Of a stretch of DNA of 64,000 nt, positions 47,258-55,719 are shown in pieces (within the stretch, counting starts at the first letter, position 1; every line of letters starts with the position of its first letter). The notes beneath the pieces were generated by a model, which was given only the letters and a program-made list of their open reading frames with translations, made no database searches and was not told where the DNA came from. The position numbers and the translations under genes were made by a program. Source of the stretch: Nostoc cf. commune SO-36 (GTDB taxonomy: Bacteria; Cyanobacteriota; Cyanobacteriia; Cyanobacteriales; Nostocaceae); the NCBI RefSeq assembly GCF_023734775.1, contig NZ_AP025732.1:3478501-3542500 (forward strand), written 5' to 3'.

Positions 47258-47282
47258 ACTATATTGATTTAACGTTTTTATC

Positions 47283-47744
47283 TTAATAACGGGATTTTTT
47301 AGTTTTTAACTTTTGCTTTTTACGCCGACGTTCGCTAGCAACAACTGCCTGTTCTACCGGATAACCCACTAAAGGAATTACCTGATATTTGCGCTCGTCT
47401 TCTAACTTTCTCAGTTCAGTGTAATCAACCCAGTGAATACAATCAACCGGACAAGTATCAATTGCTTCTTGGATAATTTCCTCAGCATCTCCATCTTGCC
47501 GAACCACGCGCGATCGCCCGTAATCTGGTTCAATATAAAAGGTGTTACGCGCAACATGGGCGCAATGTTTGCAGCCAATACAGGTGATTTCGTCAACATA
47601 AACACCATTTTGGCGCAATATACCACCCAATTCCGGTTCCAAACCAGAACGTTCTGGGGCATCCCGTAAAAAACCCCCTAATTCTGGTTCTAAACCGGAA
47701 CGGTTATCTTCTTGTTCTTCCGGCGACGGCAGAAAATCAGCCAT
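47283..47744 (-). CDS. 4Fe-4S ferredoxin with repeated N-terminal motif
   Basis: A 153-residue ferredoxin. A duplicated segment near residues 16-45 contains RSGLEPELGG twice. The cluster-binding region reads CIGCKHCAH (C55, C58, C61), then DTCPVDCIHWV with two more cysteines. The fourth cysteine position of the first motif is not Cys, so one 4Fe-4S (or 3Fe-4S) cluster is the likely content. The C-terminus is basic (RRRKKQKLKTKK). Similar sequences are fused to J domains in plant plastid proteins, suggesting an assembly or redox role rather than bulk electron transfer. Its start overlaps the Ycf35 stop by one base, so the pair is translationally coupled. Confidence 0.88.
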   Translation of the reverse strand: MADFLPSPEEQEDNRSGLEPELGGFLRDAPERSGLEPELGGILRQNGVYVDEITCIGCKHCAHVARNTFYIEPDYGRSRVVRQDGDAEEIIQEAIDTCPVDCIHWVDYTELRKLEDERKYQVIPLVGYPVEQAVVASERRRKKQKLKTKKSRY

Positions 47745-48130
47745 TACGCACTCCAGCGCTGTACTACCAACCGAATTGAACCATCTTCATTTTTTTGTTG
47801 TTCAGAAACTTGAAACCCTACACGAGCGGTTTCTTTCACAACTGTTTGATAAGCGTAGCGCTGTGTTACTTGGCGCAAAAATCCATCTACAGACAAATCT
47901 TGCTGCCAATATTGCAAGTCAGCCACCAATTCATATTCCTTGCCATTCCATCTAAAGCCGATGTCATAGCCATTTTCCTGCTCAATACTGACTTCTGCAG
48001 GATGGGTTTGACCGCGATAGCCACGAACTTCGCGTGGGCCAGGTTTCCAGTCTACGCCCAATTCAGTCAAAGCATCTTTCAAAGAATCAAGGTTACGGAT
48101 TTGAGTCTTAATTTGGCTAAAGTGTGACAT
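47744..48130 (-). CDS. ycf35: Ycf35 (DUF1257) protein
   Basis: A 128-residue protein of the DUF1257 family, encoded as ycf35 in some algal plastid genomes. It begins MSHFSQIKTQIRNLDSLKDA. It has the typical LGVDWKPGPREVRGYRGQ, then DIGFRWNGKEYELVADLQYW and a C-terminal RYAYQTVVKETARVGFQV. Function is unknown, but plastid retention points to a photosynthesis-related task. It is the middle gene of a minus-strand unit: DUF2997, Ycf35, ferredoxin. It overlaps the ferredoxin gene by one base. Confidence 0.9.
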   Translation of the reverse strand: MSHFSQIKTQIRNLDSLKDALTELGVDWKPGPREVRGYRGQTHPAEVSIEQENGYDIGFRWNGKEYELVADLQYWQQDLSVDGFLRQVTQRYAYQTVVKETARVGFQVSEQQKNEDGSIRLVVQRWSA

Positions 48131-48169
48131 GGTGGTTGTGAATTAATAACACTAAACTACTGTGAAAAC

Positions 48170-48379
48170 TTACCAATCGCTGTAAGTGCTGTGTGTATTC
48201 GCCACATTAGATTGCTGCACCTGAGCGGCGAAATATTCTGAAGTTGGCTCATGATTAAGTACTTGTCCCAGCTGTGCCTCTATTGCTGCTGTAACTTCAG
48301 CGCAAGAATTACCCACAATGCCAGTGACTTTCTCTTGTACCCGACCGTCTGGATAAATTATGAACTCTAATGTCTCCAT
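48170..48379 (-). CDS. DUF2997 domain protein
   Basis: A 69-residue protein started at ATG 48379 (METLEFIIYPDGRVQEKVTG). The conserved block continues GNSCAEVTAAIEAQLGQVL. The family is small, beta-alpha in look, and of unknown function. A TTG four codons upstream would add MAKR. It lies 39 bases upstream of ycf35 on the same strand, and the three-gene order DUF2997-Ycf35-ferredoxin suggests one complex or pathway. Confidence 0.85.
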   Translation of the reverse strand: METLEFIIYPDGRVQEKVTGIVGNSCAEVTAAIEAQLGQVLNHEPTSEYFAAQVQQSNVANTHSTYSDW

Positions 48380-48391
48380 TCTTTTGGCCAA

Positions 48392-48865
48392 CCAGGATAA
48401 GTACGCTTAAATTGTACTGCCTTAGCAGAAGGCTACAAATATAGCCCTAGGAACATATTTAGATACAAACTTGCCATTTGTTAACTAATGTTCCATGTTT
48501 CAACATATATATCTCAGAATCTTTACAAAACTTATTATTATTATAAGCACACGCATCAGTATTTAGTTAGTTTCTCTTAACCTCATTGATTAGTCAAGGT
48601 AACTACTAGAGCTAGCCAAGTAAGCTGCAAAAGTCCTAAAAATAAGCATTAGAGGTACTATAGCCACCAAGATAATTCACAAAAATATAAAATTTATTGG
48701 AAAACTTTATTATTACCATGCAATTTAGATTATTATTTCTCAGGTTGGATGGGGCGTAGCGTATGCTCCAATAGCACTACTTGCTCTATATCCCTTGAGT
48801 ACGTGGTGGCAAGCAAGTAACCTCTGCGTCACAACTAATCGTTAACTGAAAACACTCCTTTGGAT
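48392..48865. other. AT-rich gap upstream of the DUF2997 gene
   Basis: About 470 bases without a convincing frame. A GGGGCGTAGCGTATGCTCC-type Nostoc repeat fragment lies near 48752. The region would contain the promoter for the minus-strand DUF2997-ycf35-ferredoxin unit. Confidence 0.5.
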
Positions 48866-49102
48866 TTATGAATTTATAGAAGGAGCTAGTTGCCAAAGCC
48901 TCGAATACTCCCTAACAACTTGCCGAGCTTGAGGAGAAATAAATATTGTAGCTGATTGGACAGCAATCTTTGCTGCATCTCGGCGACATTGAAGATGCTG
49001 TGTATCAATACAGTTTTTGATAACTGATATGCGTTCAGAAAACTTTTCTTGAGCAAGAGTTCGGTTGCGTTGACGTTCCTTTTCTAATTCATCGAATCGC
49101 AT
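48866..49102 (-). CDS. Hypothetical small protein
   Basis: A 78-residue frame with a highly charged helical start (MRFDELEKERQRNRTLAQEK), then two Cys residues and FISPQARQVVREYSRLWQL. Its composition is protein-like and unlike the AT-driven frames around it. I recognise no family. It has no close neighbour on the same strand and no obvious ribosome site. It could be a real small helical protein or a remnant. Confidence 0.4.
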   Translation of the reverse strand: MRFDELEKERQRNRTLAQEKFSERISVIKNCIDTQHLQCRRDAAKIAVQSATIFISPQARQVVREYSRLWQLAPSINS

Positions 49103-49432
49103 ATCTCAACGATAAGTTATATCACTTCCTATTAAAACACTTTGGTGCATTTGTCTGTAAATTGGAGTGAAATACTAAAAAATTATATCAGCAAACCATA
49201 GACTTTTGAGAACAACGTAATAGCAAGAGTTTCAGCTATCGAAAATCAGCAGTATTCACTATTGAGAATAGAGCGATGTCTACGACGGGCTACGCCTAAG
49301 CTTTAAAGTAAGTAAATGTTTAAAGGTAAAAATATTTTAAAGGTTGTAAAATAACTTACGATTTTATAGTGTGTAAAACATTTTGAATTTGCTATTATCC
49401 TACTTAATCAGTTTATTTCCGAGGTAAATTTT
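49103..49432. other. AT-rich gap before a methyltransferase gene
   Basis: About 330 bases with only short Nostoc-type repeat scraps (GTCTACGACGGGCTACGCC near 49275). A purine-rich GAGGTAAA lies 8 bases before the ATG at 49433, a good ribosome site. Confidence 0.5.
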
Positions 49433-50122
49433 ATGGCAATGGTTCTAGATCAAGTAGTTCCTTTTGGGAGGTCAATGGATGAATATATAAAAATATTCAA
49501 TTTAACAAACGCAGATTTGAACAAAAGAATCATTGGGATTGGGGATGGGCCAGCAAGCTTTAATGCAGAAATGACACGTCAGGGTAAAAGTGTAGTTTCT
49601 GTTGACCCACTGTACCAATTCTCCAGTGATGAAATATTGCAAAGATTTAATGAAGTAGTAGATAATATTATTAATCAAGTCAAGGCTACATCGAATGATT
49701 GGATATGGAGCTATCATAAATCCCCGGATGATTTGCGGGAAAATCGAGTGAAAGTTATTCAAGAATTTCTGTCTGATTATGAAACTGGCAAAAAGAGCAA
49801 TAGATACGCAGTTGGTGAATTGCCAAAATTAGCTGATGATAATCAAGAGTTTGATCTAGCTCTTTGTTCGCATTTATTATTTTTATATTCAGATCATCTC
49901 GATTACGATTTTCACTTAAATTCAGTAGGTGAGATGCTACGTATTGCTAAAGAAGTCAGAATATTTCCCCTCATAACTTTAATGTGGAAACATTCACAAC
50001 ATTTAGATGAAATTGTCAAATATTATACTTCAAAAGGTTACAAGATAGATATTGAAAAGGTCGAATACGAATTACAGCCTGGTGGAAACCAGATGTTGAA
50101 GATAACTAAAGATGTTATGTAA
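49433..50122 (+). CDS. SAM-dependent methyltransferase-like protein
   Basis: A 229-residue class I methyltransferase fold candidate. The glycine-rich SAM loop is IIGIGDGPASFNAEMTRQG (about 33-51), followed by VVSVDPLY with the acidic ribose-binding Asp at about 58. DLALCSHLLFLYS (about 145) corresponds to motif post-II/IV. The C-terminal third has the usual IFPLITLMWKHSQHLDEIV. The substrate is unknown. The gene is isolated between repeats and hypothetical genes at the left end of an accessory-looking stretch. Confidence 0.72.
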   Translation: MAMVLDQVVPFGRSMDEYIKIFNLTNADLNKRIIGIGDGPASFNAEMTRQGKSVVSVDPLYQFSSDEILQRFNEVVDNIINQVKATSNDWIWSYHKSPDDLRENRVKVIQEFLSDYETGKKSNRYAVGELPKLADDNQEFDLALCSHLLFLYSDHLDYDFHLNSVGEMLRIAKEVRIFPLITLMWKHSQHLDEIVKYYTSKGYKIDIEKVEYELQPGGNQMLKITKDVM

Positions 50123-50381
50123 TTCGTATTCCTAAAGGATTGCTATATAGCGGTTATCGATTGGATGAGAACACCAAAGTCCTTACTGTCAAATCATTTC
50201 AGCAAAGTTTTTGTATCTCACTCAACTGCATACCGCTATAACCATTACGGTGAAATCTCATAACCATCGAATATATAATACAATTATTCGGCACACATTT
50301 AGCGATCGCCAGATTCTCTATATTTATGTGCGTAAGGGTAGCGAATCATAAATATCCTTAGTATCTGCGTTTTTATACTGG

Positions 50382-50630
50382 TTACACTGACACCCTTTCT
50401 GGGACTGGATCAGGGGATGCTGGCTCAAAATGTAACACCATAATTTGCTCTGGGCGTAAACCGACAGATTCGTAAGTGCGGCCAGAGCGATCGCTAAATT
50501 CCACTTCAAACGCAGCACCACCAGATAATAATTCTACTACTGTGCCAACTTGACCACGGTACAGGTTGTATTCAAGCAAATCAACTGTCAGTGCTACTAC
50601 ATCCAGCAACTTGATTGTATTTTTAGTCAT
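50382..50630 (-). CDS. DUF4926 domain protein
   Basis: An 82-residue protein. Recognisable DUF4926 features are KLLDVVALTVDLLEYNLYRG, QVGTVVELLSGGAAFEVEFS and the closing RSGRTYESVGLRPEQIMVL, a small SH3-like barrel. Its function is unknown. Such proteins are often encoded next to DUF6883 proteins, and a DUF6883 remnant sits directly upstream here. That recurrent pairing suggests a two-gene module, possibly toxin-antitoxin-like, but that is only inference. Confidence 0.8.
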   Translation of the reverse strand: MTKNTIKLLDVVALTVDLLEYNLYRGQVGTVVELLSGGAAFEVEFSDRSGRTYESVGLRPEQIMVLHFEPASPDPVPERVSV

Positions 50631-50650
50631 CTTCTAGCACTTCCAAATAT

Positions 50651-50827
50651 TTACAGCAGATAGCAGGTTGTTAATCTTGGGATATCAAAACCTTCTTCGA
50701 TAATCCAACCACTCCGAATGGTTGCACTTCTATTTTGCCATTTCAACGTGAAATCTAGAGTGTAGCGTTGTCCAAATTCATCGCGCCGTCCCAAGCTTCC
50801 AAAGGCAGCATTGTCATAGGCGATTAC
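50651..50827 (-). pseudogene. 5'-truncated DUF6883 protein gene
   Basis: An open minus-strand stretch of 58 codons with no start encodes AFGSLGRRDEFGQRYTLDF, then ATIRSGWIIEEGFDIPRL and TTCYLL before TAA at 50651-50653. This is the C-terminal half of DUF6883, with its EFGQRY-LDF and R-W-I motifs. An in-frame stop lies directly upstream at 50828-50830, and the N-terminal half is missing. The breakpoint lies 8 bases from the end of the next gene (50835), so the front part was probably lost by deletion or by arrival of that gene. Confidence 0.65.
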
Positions 50828-50834
50828 TTAACGA

Positions 50835-51404
50835 TTACAAATTTGTAATCAATTTAATTGATTTATTTAAACCTGTAATTTCTGAATCCTTGAGAACGTA
50901 ATGTGGGGTATATACCAACCCATTTTCTAACATTTTGATTGGAGGTGCTAAAAGCATACCTCGACCTTCACCAAATTGAGTACGAATTATATTTCTAAGC
51001 CACTCTGGAGATTCTTGTGAGTAGGCAGTTCTAAACAAAGAAATATCTCCAATATCATCACCAAAGACTACCCAGCAATGACCATCCCAGTCTAAATTTG
51101 ATTTGGAAAAAGCGTCATTTATCTCATGCGTATTATTATTGTTACCAAATATACGTCTTCCCATGATATCTAAGCTACCAGCAACCATATGAACAGGTAT
51201 ATTAGTATTATCTCTTATCATTGCTGTCCACATGGCACTCATTGGAGCGCAGCAGTTATGCATTACCGGAAAATTTTGAAGAATGGACTTTGCTGATTCG
51301 ATTACTACCTCATAATCTTCTTGGGTTAAGTTGTATTCAAGATATGTATATTCTTCTTTTTCTGAATAAGATTTCTTAATTAATTGTGATAGTTCTTTTC
51401 TCAT
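50835..51404 (-). CDS. Uncharacterised protein with a possible Cys-His-Asp catalytic core
   Basis: A 189-residue protein with no family I can name. The N-terminal 45 residues are charged and helical. Then HNCCAPMSAMWTAMI (C51/C52) is followed by VHMVAGSLDI, DWDGHCWVVFGDDIGDIS with H109 and D120, and a C-terminal beta-rich tail. The order Cys at a helix start, His in a strand, then Asp is the layout of transglutaminase-like and papain-like cysteine enzymes. This is inferred from spacing only. It is next to a truncated DUF6883 gene and upstream of DUF4926, so it may belong to a mobile or conflict-type module. Confidence 0.5.
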   Translation of the reverse strand: MRKELSQLIKKSYSEKEEYTYLEYNLTQEDYEVVIESAKSILQNFPVMHNCCAPMSAMWTAMIRDNTNIPVHMVAGSLDIMGRRIFGNNNNTHEINDAFSKSNLDWDGHCWVVFGDDIGDISLFRTAYSQESPEWLRNIIRTQFGEGRGMLLAPPIKMLENGLVYTPHYVLKDSEITGLNKSIKLITNL

Positions 51405-51628
51405 AAAGTCCTTCTAAATCAATTGGATTGGATGCATCGTATAGTTATACTTAAGCATTATTGTTACTACCTATGCCACTGTATTAGCACTGATACCCTC
51501 TTACCGAAGCTCAAATCATCAACCAAGAATTTTTGATAAAAATTTCCGCCAGAAGTCTATTGACTTCTGGTAAATCTATTGAGAAGCTAATAGTTAGATT
51601 TACTAATTAATAGAAGTGCATCAAACTT

Positions 51629-52480
51629 GTGACAATACTGACGGGAAAAATAAATCGATCGCAACCTCAAGAAGAACCAAAACCGTTGATTTTGGAAACT
51701 CAGGGACTCACACGCCGTTTTGGGAAGTTAACCGCAGTGAATAACCTGAGCATATCTGTAGAACAGGGCGAAGTCTTTGGACTGCTTGGCCCCAATGGAG
51801 CAGGGAAAAGTACAGTTCTTAAGATGTTGACAACCTTACTGCCTATCAGTGCAGGGAAAGCAACTTTAGCTGGCTATGACGTGGCTCGTGAATCTAATTC
51901 TGTAAGACGGGCTATCGGTTATGTACCTCAAGCGCTGTCTGCTGATGGTAGTCTCACGGGTTACGAAAATCTCTTAATTTTTGCCAAGCTGTATGGAATT
52001 CCTGCCAAAGGACGCGATCGCCGCATCTATGAAATTTTAGAATATATGGGTTTGCAAGATGCCGCGAAGCGCTTGGTACGAAACTACTCTGGTGGGATGA
52101 TCCGCAAGTTGGAAATTGGCATATCAGTTCTACATCAACCCCAAATTTTGTTTCTTGATGAGCCGACTGTCGGATTAGATCCCATCGCTCGAACTCAAGT
52201 ATGGCAGCTTGTACTACAACTCTGTGCTGATTACGGCACAACTATATTTTTAACAACCCACTTTTTAGAAGAAGCGGATAGCTTATGTAACCGAGTGGCA
52301 ATTATGCAGCAAGGTGAAGTCGTTACTACAGGTACACCGAGCGACTTAAAAGCTTCTTTAAATAACCCAAATGCAACTTTGGATGATGTCTTTATTCACT
52401 ATACAGGCGACCAGTTAACATCAGGAGTCAACTACCGTGACACAGCAAGAACCAGACGTACTGCTCAACGGTTGGGTTAA
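51629..52480 (+). CDS. ABC-2 type exporter ATP-binding protein
   Basis: A 283-residue ATPase of the DrrA/NodI-like group that powers export of small hydrophobic molecules. Walker A is GPNGAGKST, the Q-loop is in YVPQALS, the signature YSGGM, and Walker B ILFLDEPTVGLDP. The switch His is in FLTTHFLEEAD. The start is GTG at 51629. The last codons overlap the permease gene by 44 bases in a different frame, so the two are tightly coupled. A MarR regulator and a broken MFS gene follow, typical of a drug or metabolite efflux island. Confidence 0.92.
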   Translation: MTILTGKINRSQPQEEPKPLILETQGLTRRFGKLTAVNNLSISVEQGEVFGLLGPNGAGKSTVLKMLTTLLPISAGKATLAGYDVARESNSVRRAIGYVPQALSADGSLTGYENLLIFAKLYGIPAKGRDRRIYEILEYMGLQDAAKRLVRNYSGGMIRKLEIGISVLHQPQILFLDEPTVGLDPIARTQVWQLVLQLCADYGTTIFLTTHFLEEADSLCNRVAIMQQGEVVTTGTPSDLKASLNNPNATLDDVFIHYTGDQLTSGVNYRDTARTRRTAQRLG

Positions 52481-53291
52481 AGCACCACCCACTGTCCGAG
52501 TAAATTTGATCTCTGCAATCAAAGAGTTAGTTACAAAAACTCTAGCGATCGCAGAATTAGAAATACGGAAACTCCGCCACGATCCCACTGATTTAGTTGT
52601 TCGGGCTGTACAACCAGCATTATGGCTGCTAATTTTTGGGCAAGTTTTCGCCCGAACTCGCGCGATTCCTACAGGAAACTTACCCTATTTAGACTTTATT
52701 TCTGCTGGTATTTTGGCTCAGAGTATTTTGTTCGTAGCAATTTTTAGTGGTGGGATGACGCTAATTTGGGAGCGAGATTTAGGTATTGTCCATAAATTTT
52801 TAGCTAGTCCTACGCCTCGCGTGGCGATGGTGCTGGGCAAAGCTTTAGCCTGTGGGGTGAGGTGTTTATCTCAGGTAATATTCATTTACGGATTAGCATT
52901 TTTATTAGGTGTCAAACTAAATCTTCATCCCCTAGCGATTCTCCAAGTACTGCTGCTCGTCATACTGGGGGCGGGAACATTTTGTATTTTTTCATTAATT
53001 ATTGGCTGTTTGGTGAAAAGTCGAGAAAGGATGACGGGTATTGGACAATTGTTAACCATGCCGTTATTTTTTGCGAGCAATGCCATCTATCCGATTTCTT
53101 TGATGCCCAGTTGGTTAAAGTTGATTTCCCATTTTAATCCGTTGACTTATTTGGTTGACGGCTTACGTAGCACCATGCTGTTAAACGGCACTAGCATCTA
53201 TGGCTTTGGTCTGGATTGTACAATTCTCTTATTCACATTAATAATTTTGGCCATTCTTGGTGGAAAACTTTATCCACGGGTGGCCATGTAA
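52437..53291 (+). CDS. ABC-2 type exporter permease
   Basis: A 284-residue membrane permease of the ABC-2 class. A cytoplasmic amphipathic N-terminus (about 1-60) precedes six hydrophobic segments: about 62-80, 98-118, 140-162, 172-195, 205-225 and 256-277. A PLFFASNAIYPISLMP loop between helices is a family signature. It pairs with the ATPase encoded upstream, with which it overlaps. The start is GTG at 52437; a Met-initiated start is not available nearby. Confidence 0.9.
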   Translation: MTQQEPDVLLNGWVKAPPTVRVNLISAIKELVTKTLAIAELEIRKLRHDPTDLVVRAVQPALWLLIFGQVFARTRAIPTGNLPYLDFISAGILAQSILFVAIFSGGMTLIWERDLGIVHKFLASPTPRVAMVLGKALACGVRCLSQVIFIYGLAFLLGVKLNLHPLAILQVLLLVILGAGTFCIFSLIIGCLVKSRERMTGIGQLLTMPLFFASNAIYPISLMPSWLKLISHFNPLTYLVDGLRSTMLLNGTSIYGFGLDCTILLFTLIILAILGGKLYPRVAM

Positions 53292-53310
53292 CTAGGAGAA
53301 CAACAAGCCC

Positions 53311-53784
53311 ATGACCTTGGATAAACCTAATCAAGGTGCAACTTCCGAAGAATGTGCCGCTAGAGTAATGGAAACAGTTCCATTAGTGATGCGGTTTATC
53401 CGAGCGGATATGCGTGCCCATAGTGCCGCTTTTTTATCTATACCTCAGTTGCGATCGCTAGCATTTATCAATCGCAATCCTGGCGCTTCATTATCTGATT
53501 TGGCAGAGCATTTAGGTGTCACCTCTGCCACAGCATCAGCAACCATAGAACGCTTGGTACAACGCGATTTTGTGAAACGCTGCGCTCATCCTCAAGAGCG
53601 GCGGCGGGTGCTGCTCAATTTAACTGAAGATGGAAAACATCATCTCAAGCAATCTCAAGATCAAACTCGCGCTCATATTACCGATTTATTAAAAGGTCTG
53701 ACAGAAGAACAAATTTCTAACATTGAAGAAGGCTTAACTCTACTAAAAAATGTCTTCGAGAAAACAGAACTCAAAGCCCCCTAA
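53311..53784 (+). CDS. MarR family transcriptional regulator
   Basis: A 157-residue winged-helix repressor. The DNA-recognition part is SLSDLAEHLGVTSATASATI (about 72-91), followed by the wing KRCAHPQERRRVLLNLTEDG. A good ribosome site AGGAGAA lies 11 bases before the ATG. It comes 20 bases after the permease gene. Its last 35 bases overlap the start of the MFS gene, so exporter, regulator and MFS were one operon. MarR proteins usually repress their own efflux operon and release DNA on binding a phenolic or drug ligand. Confidence 0.9.
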   Translation: MTLDKPNQGATSEECAARVMETVPLVMRFIRADMRAHSAAFLSIPQLRSLAFINRNPGASLSDLAEHLGVTSATASATIERLVQRDFVKRCAHPQERRRVLLNLTEDGKHHLKQSQDQTRAHITDLLKGLTEEQISNIEEGLTLLKNVFEKTELKAP

Positions 53785-54658
53785 CTCTGAGGTTGCACAA
53801 CACGATCCCTTTGCAGCCTTTAAGTTTCGAGACTATCGGCTATTTACTAGGACTTACGCACGAGTTACGGAATAACGTAGACGCTTCGACTTGCCGCAGG
53901 CTACCACAGAGGCGCAGAGGACACGGAAAAATCAGAGTTTGAGAGATATTTTGCGTAAGTCCTATTTACCATTGGACGGCTAGTGCTGTTTGTGGGATCG
54001 CAAATGCAAACTGTAGCGATTAGCTGGGAACTCTATGAGCGGACTAACTCAGCGATCGCATTAGGTGGTGTAGGACTGGCGCAAGTCCTACCGATGATTA
54101 TTCTTACCTTGATTGCTGGAGATGTGGCCGATCGCCACGATGCCTACGGCGGGCTGCGCCTACGCAAACTCACCATATTACTCTCAGTAATGTTGCTAAC
54201 TCTTTGCTCCCTAGCTTTGGGTGTACTTTCTTATACTCAAGGTGCAATTTTTCTAATTTATGCCTGCTTAGTATTGACAGGTGTTGCTAAGGCATTCCTC
54301 AAACCTGCCAGTGATGCTCTAATGTGGCAATTAATACCTGTTAATGCTTTCACCAATGCAGCCATGTGGAATAGTAGTAGCTTTTCAGTTAGCCGCAGTC
54401 ATGGGCCCAGCCTTCGGGGGATTCGGGATTGCGCTGTTGGAAAGTGCTACAGGAGTTTGTGTATTAGCAGCGATCGCAACTTTACTGTGTTTTATTTTAA
54501 CGTTGGTAATCAAAGAGCAAAAAGTCATCCGCTCAACTGAGCCAATTTCATTTAAAGCACTTGCAGCTGGTGCTAAGTTTGTTTGGCAGAATCAGTTGAT
54601 TTTAGCAGCGATTATTAAGTTAAGAATTATTTGGCGTAAGTTTGAGAATTGGTATTAG
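53750..54658 (+). pseudogene. MFS transporter gene broken by a MITE, a frameshift and 3' loss
   Basis: The gene opens at ATG 53750, overlapping the MarR gene, with FAAFKFRDYRLF at 53811-53845. There a 117-bp MITE with a 5-bp duplication interrupts it. The frame resumes at 53971 (IGRLVLFVGSQMQTVAISWE) as an EntS/DHA3-like major facilitator with helices LAQVLPMIILTLIAGDVAD and FLIYACLVLTGVAKAFLKPA. One extra T in TTTT at 54382-54385 shifts the frame again before FQLAAVMGPAFGGFG. After LILAAI near 54612 the sequence loses the family, so roughly the C-terminal half is missing. It would have been a small-molecule exporter co-regulated with the ABC pump. Confidence 0.88.
53848..53964. mobile_element. 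117-bp MITE with 13-bp terminal inverted repeats
   Basis: Termini are TAGGACTTACGCA (53848-53860) and its perfect complement (53952-53964). The insertion is flanked by the direct repeat TTTAC (53843-53847 and 53965-53969). Removing the element and one TTTAC restores the reading frame of the MFS gene exactly. It carries no coding capacity and must have been moved by a transposase encoded elsewhere. Confidence 0.92.
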
Positions 54659-54789
54659 TAGTTACCACAAGCACATCGTAGATGGTTTAGATTGGCCCAA
54701 AGCAATCTTAGTATAATGGTAGATATAAGCCCTGTTTCTAAGTGTCAATTTTGGATAAATACTATAGATTGTTTTTCTAGGTGAATATT

Positions 54790-55464
54790 ATGAACAATAA
54801 CCTTCCAGCAGAGCCTAGAAAAGGTTTTAACTTAGCCGAAACTTCGATTAATAAGGAGTCGCCTTTTATGGAAAGTGATGGATTGCTTTTCTATAAAGAT
54901 GGGTACAAGACTCCAGAATTTTTAAGCTCATCCTTTTGCATACATCTATTTGGTGAACGAGTTATCGTAGATCACTATGTACTGTTGTTTCCTAATTCAG
55001 AAACTCTTACAGACTATGCTAAAACTCTGATCAACTATGATGCCAAAATCACCGAAGGGCCAGGAAAATGGCCTGATGATTTTTGTCCTGAGCAAAACCT
55101 ATTGCCCGAAGATGCTAGTATGTACTTTCTCTCAGCCTTAATGCCGTCAGGCATGATTTTGGTGCTGCTTGCACCGAACGCGCCAGATGAACAGATAGCT
55201 AGTTTATGCCAGGAGCAAGGTTTTAACACTGTCCATCATGTTGCCATTCTTGTTGATGATATCTATTCAGCAGCACAAGTATGGCAAAATAAGGGCTTTC
55301 TTCCTCTGTCTATGACTCCTCAAGAGGATGGTTCCTTGTGCCAATGGTTTTTCCGCAACTGGGCAGGTCAAATTATAGAGCTAATCTGCCGCCAATGGAC
55401 AGGTAAAGAGACTTTTTCCTGTGAGAATATCGCTGGTTTACGCCTTTCAGAATTGGCAGCTTAA
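54790..55464 (+). CDS. VOC (glyoxalase/bleomycin-resistance) superfamily-like protein
   Basis: A 224-residue protein of two vicinal-oxygen-chelate-like modules. The first, about 45-125, contains HLFGERVIVDHYVLLFPNSE. The second, about 145-205, contains VHHVAILVDDIYSAAQVWQN and GQIIELICRQW, with His and Glu at metal-ligand positions. The size and the HHVAILV strand fit a two-domain VOC or 4-hydroxyphenylpyruvate dioxygenase-like fold. The substrate is unknown. It could be a resistance or detoxification gene of the neighbouring exporter cluster. A GTG at 54781 is an alternative start. Confidence 0.6.
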   Translation: MNNNLPAEPRKGFNLAETSINKESPFMESDGLLFYKDGYKTPEFLSSSFCIHLFGERVIVDHYVLLFPNSETLTDYAKTLINYDAKITEGPGKWPDDFCPEQNLLPEDASMYFLSALMPSGMILVLLAPNAPDEQIASLCQEQGFNTVHHVAILVDDIYSAAQVWQNKGFLPLSMTPQEDGSLCQWFFRNWAGQIIELICRQWTGKETFSCENIAGLRLSELAA

Positions 55465-55560
55465 ATTTTTCAAAGTAATTCCTAATTATTACCTACGACT
55501 AATACCAATTCTGTATGAAGATGCGCCTATAAGTAGGTGGGTAGGAAAATTTATAACTAT

Positions 55561-55626
55561 GTCATTGCGTACCGCCAAGGGCGGAACCCGTAGGGTACCT
55601 AGCAAAGCGAAGTCAAGCAATCACAA
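55561..55626. repeat. Dispersed Nostoc-type repeat (GTCATTGCGTACC...GTCAAGCAATC)
   Basis: A 66-base GC-rich segment with the stem CCGCC-AA-GGGCGG and mirrored ends ATTGC / GCAAT, lying in otherwise AT-rich sequence after the VOC gene. It resembles other dispersed palindromic repeats of this genome type. Confidence 0.4.
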
Positions 55627-55719
55627 GGGTTTCGGCTCTTTTACATTTCGTTACGTAGTTAGGTTTATTTGAGCTAACCTACTTAGTGTAAGAAATAAAG
55701 AACGTTAGTAATTATTTGG

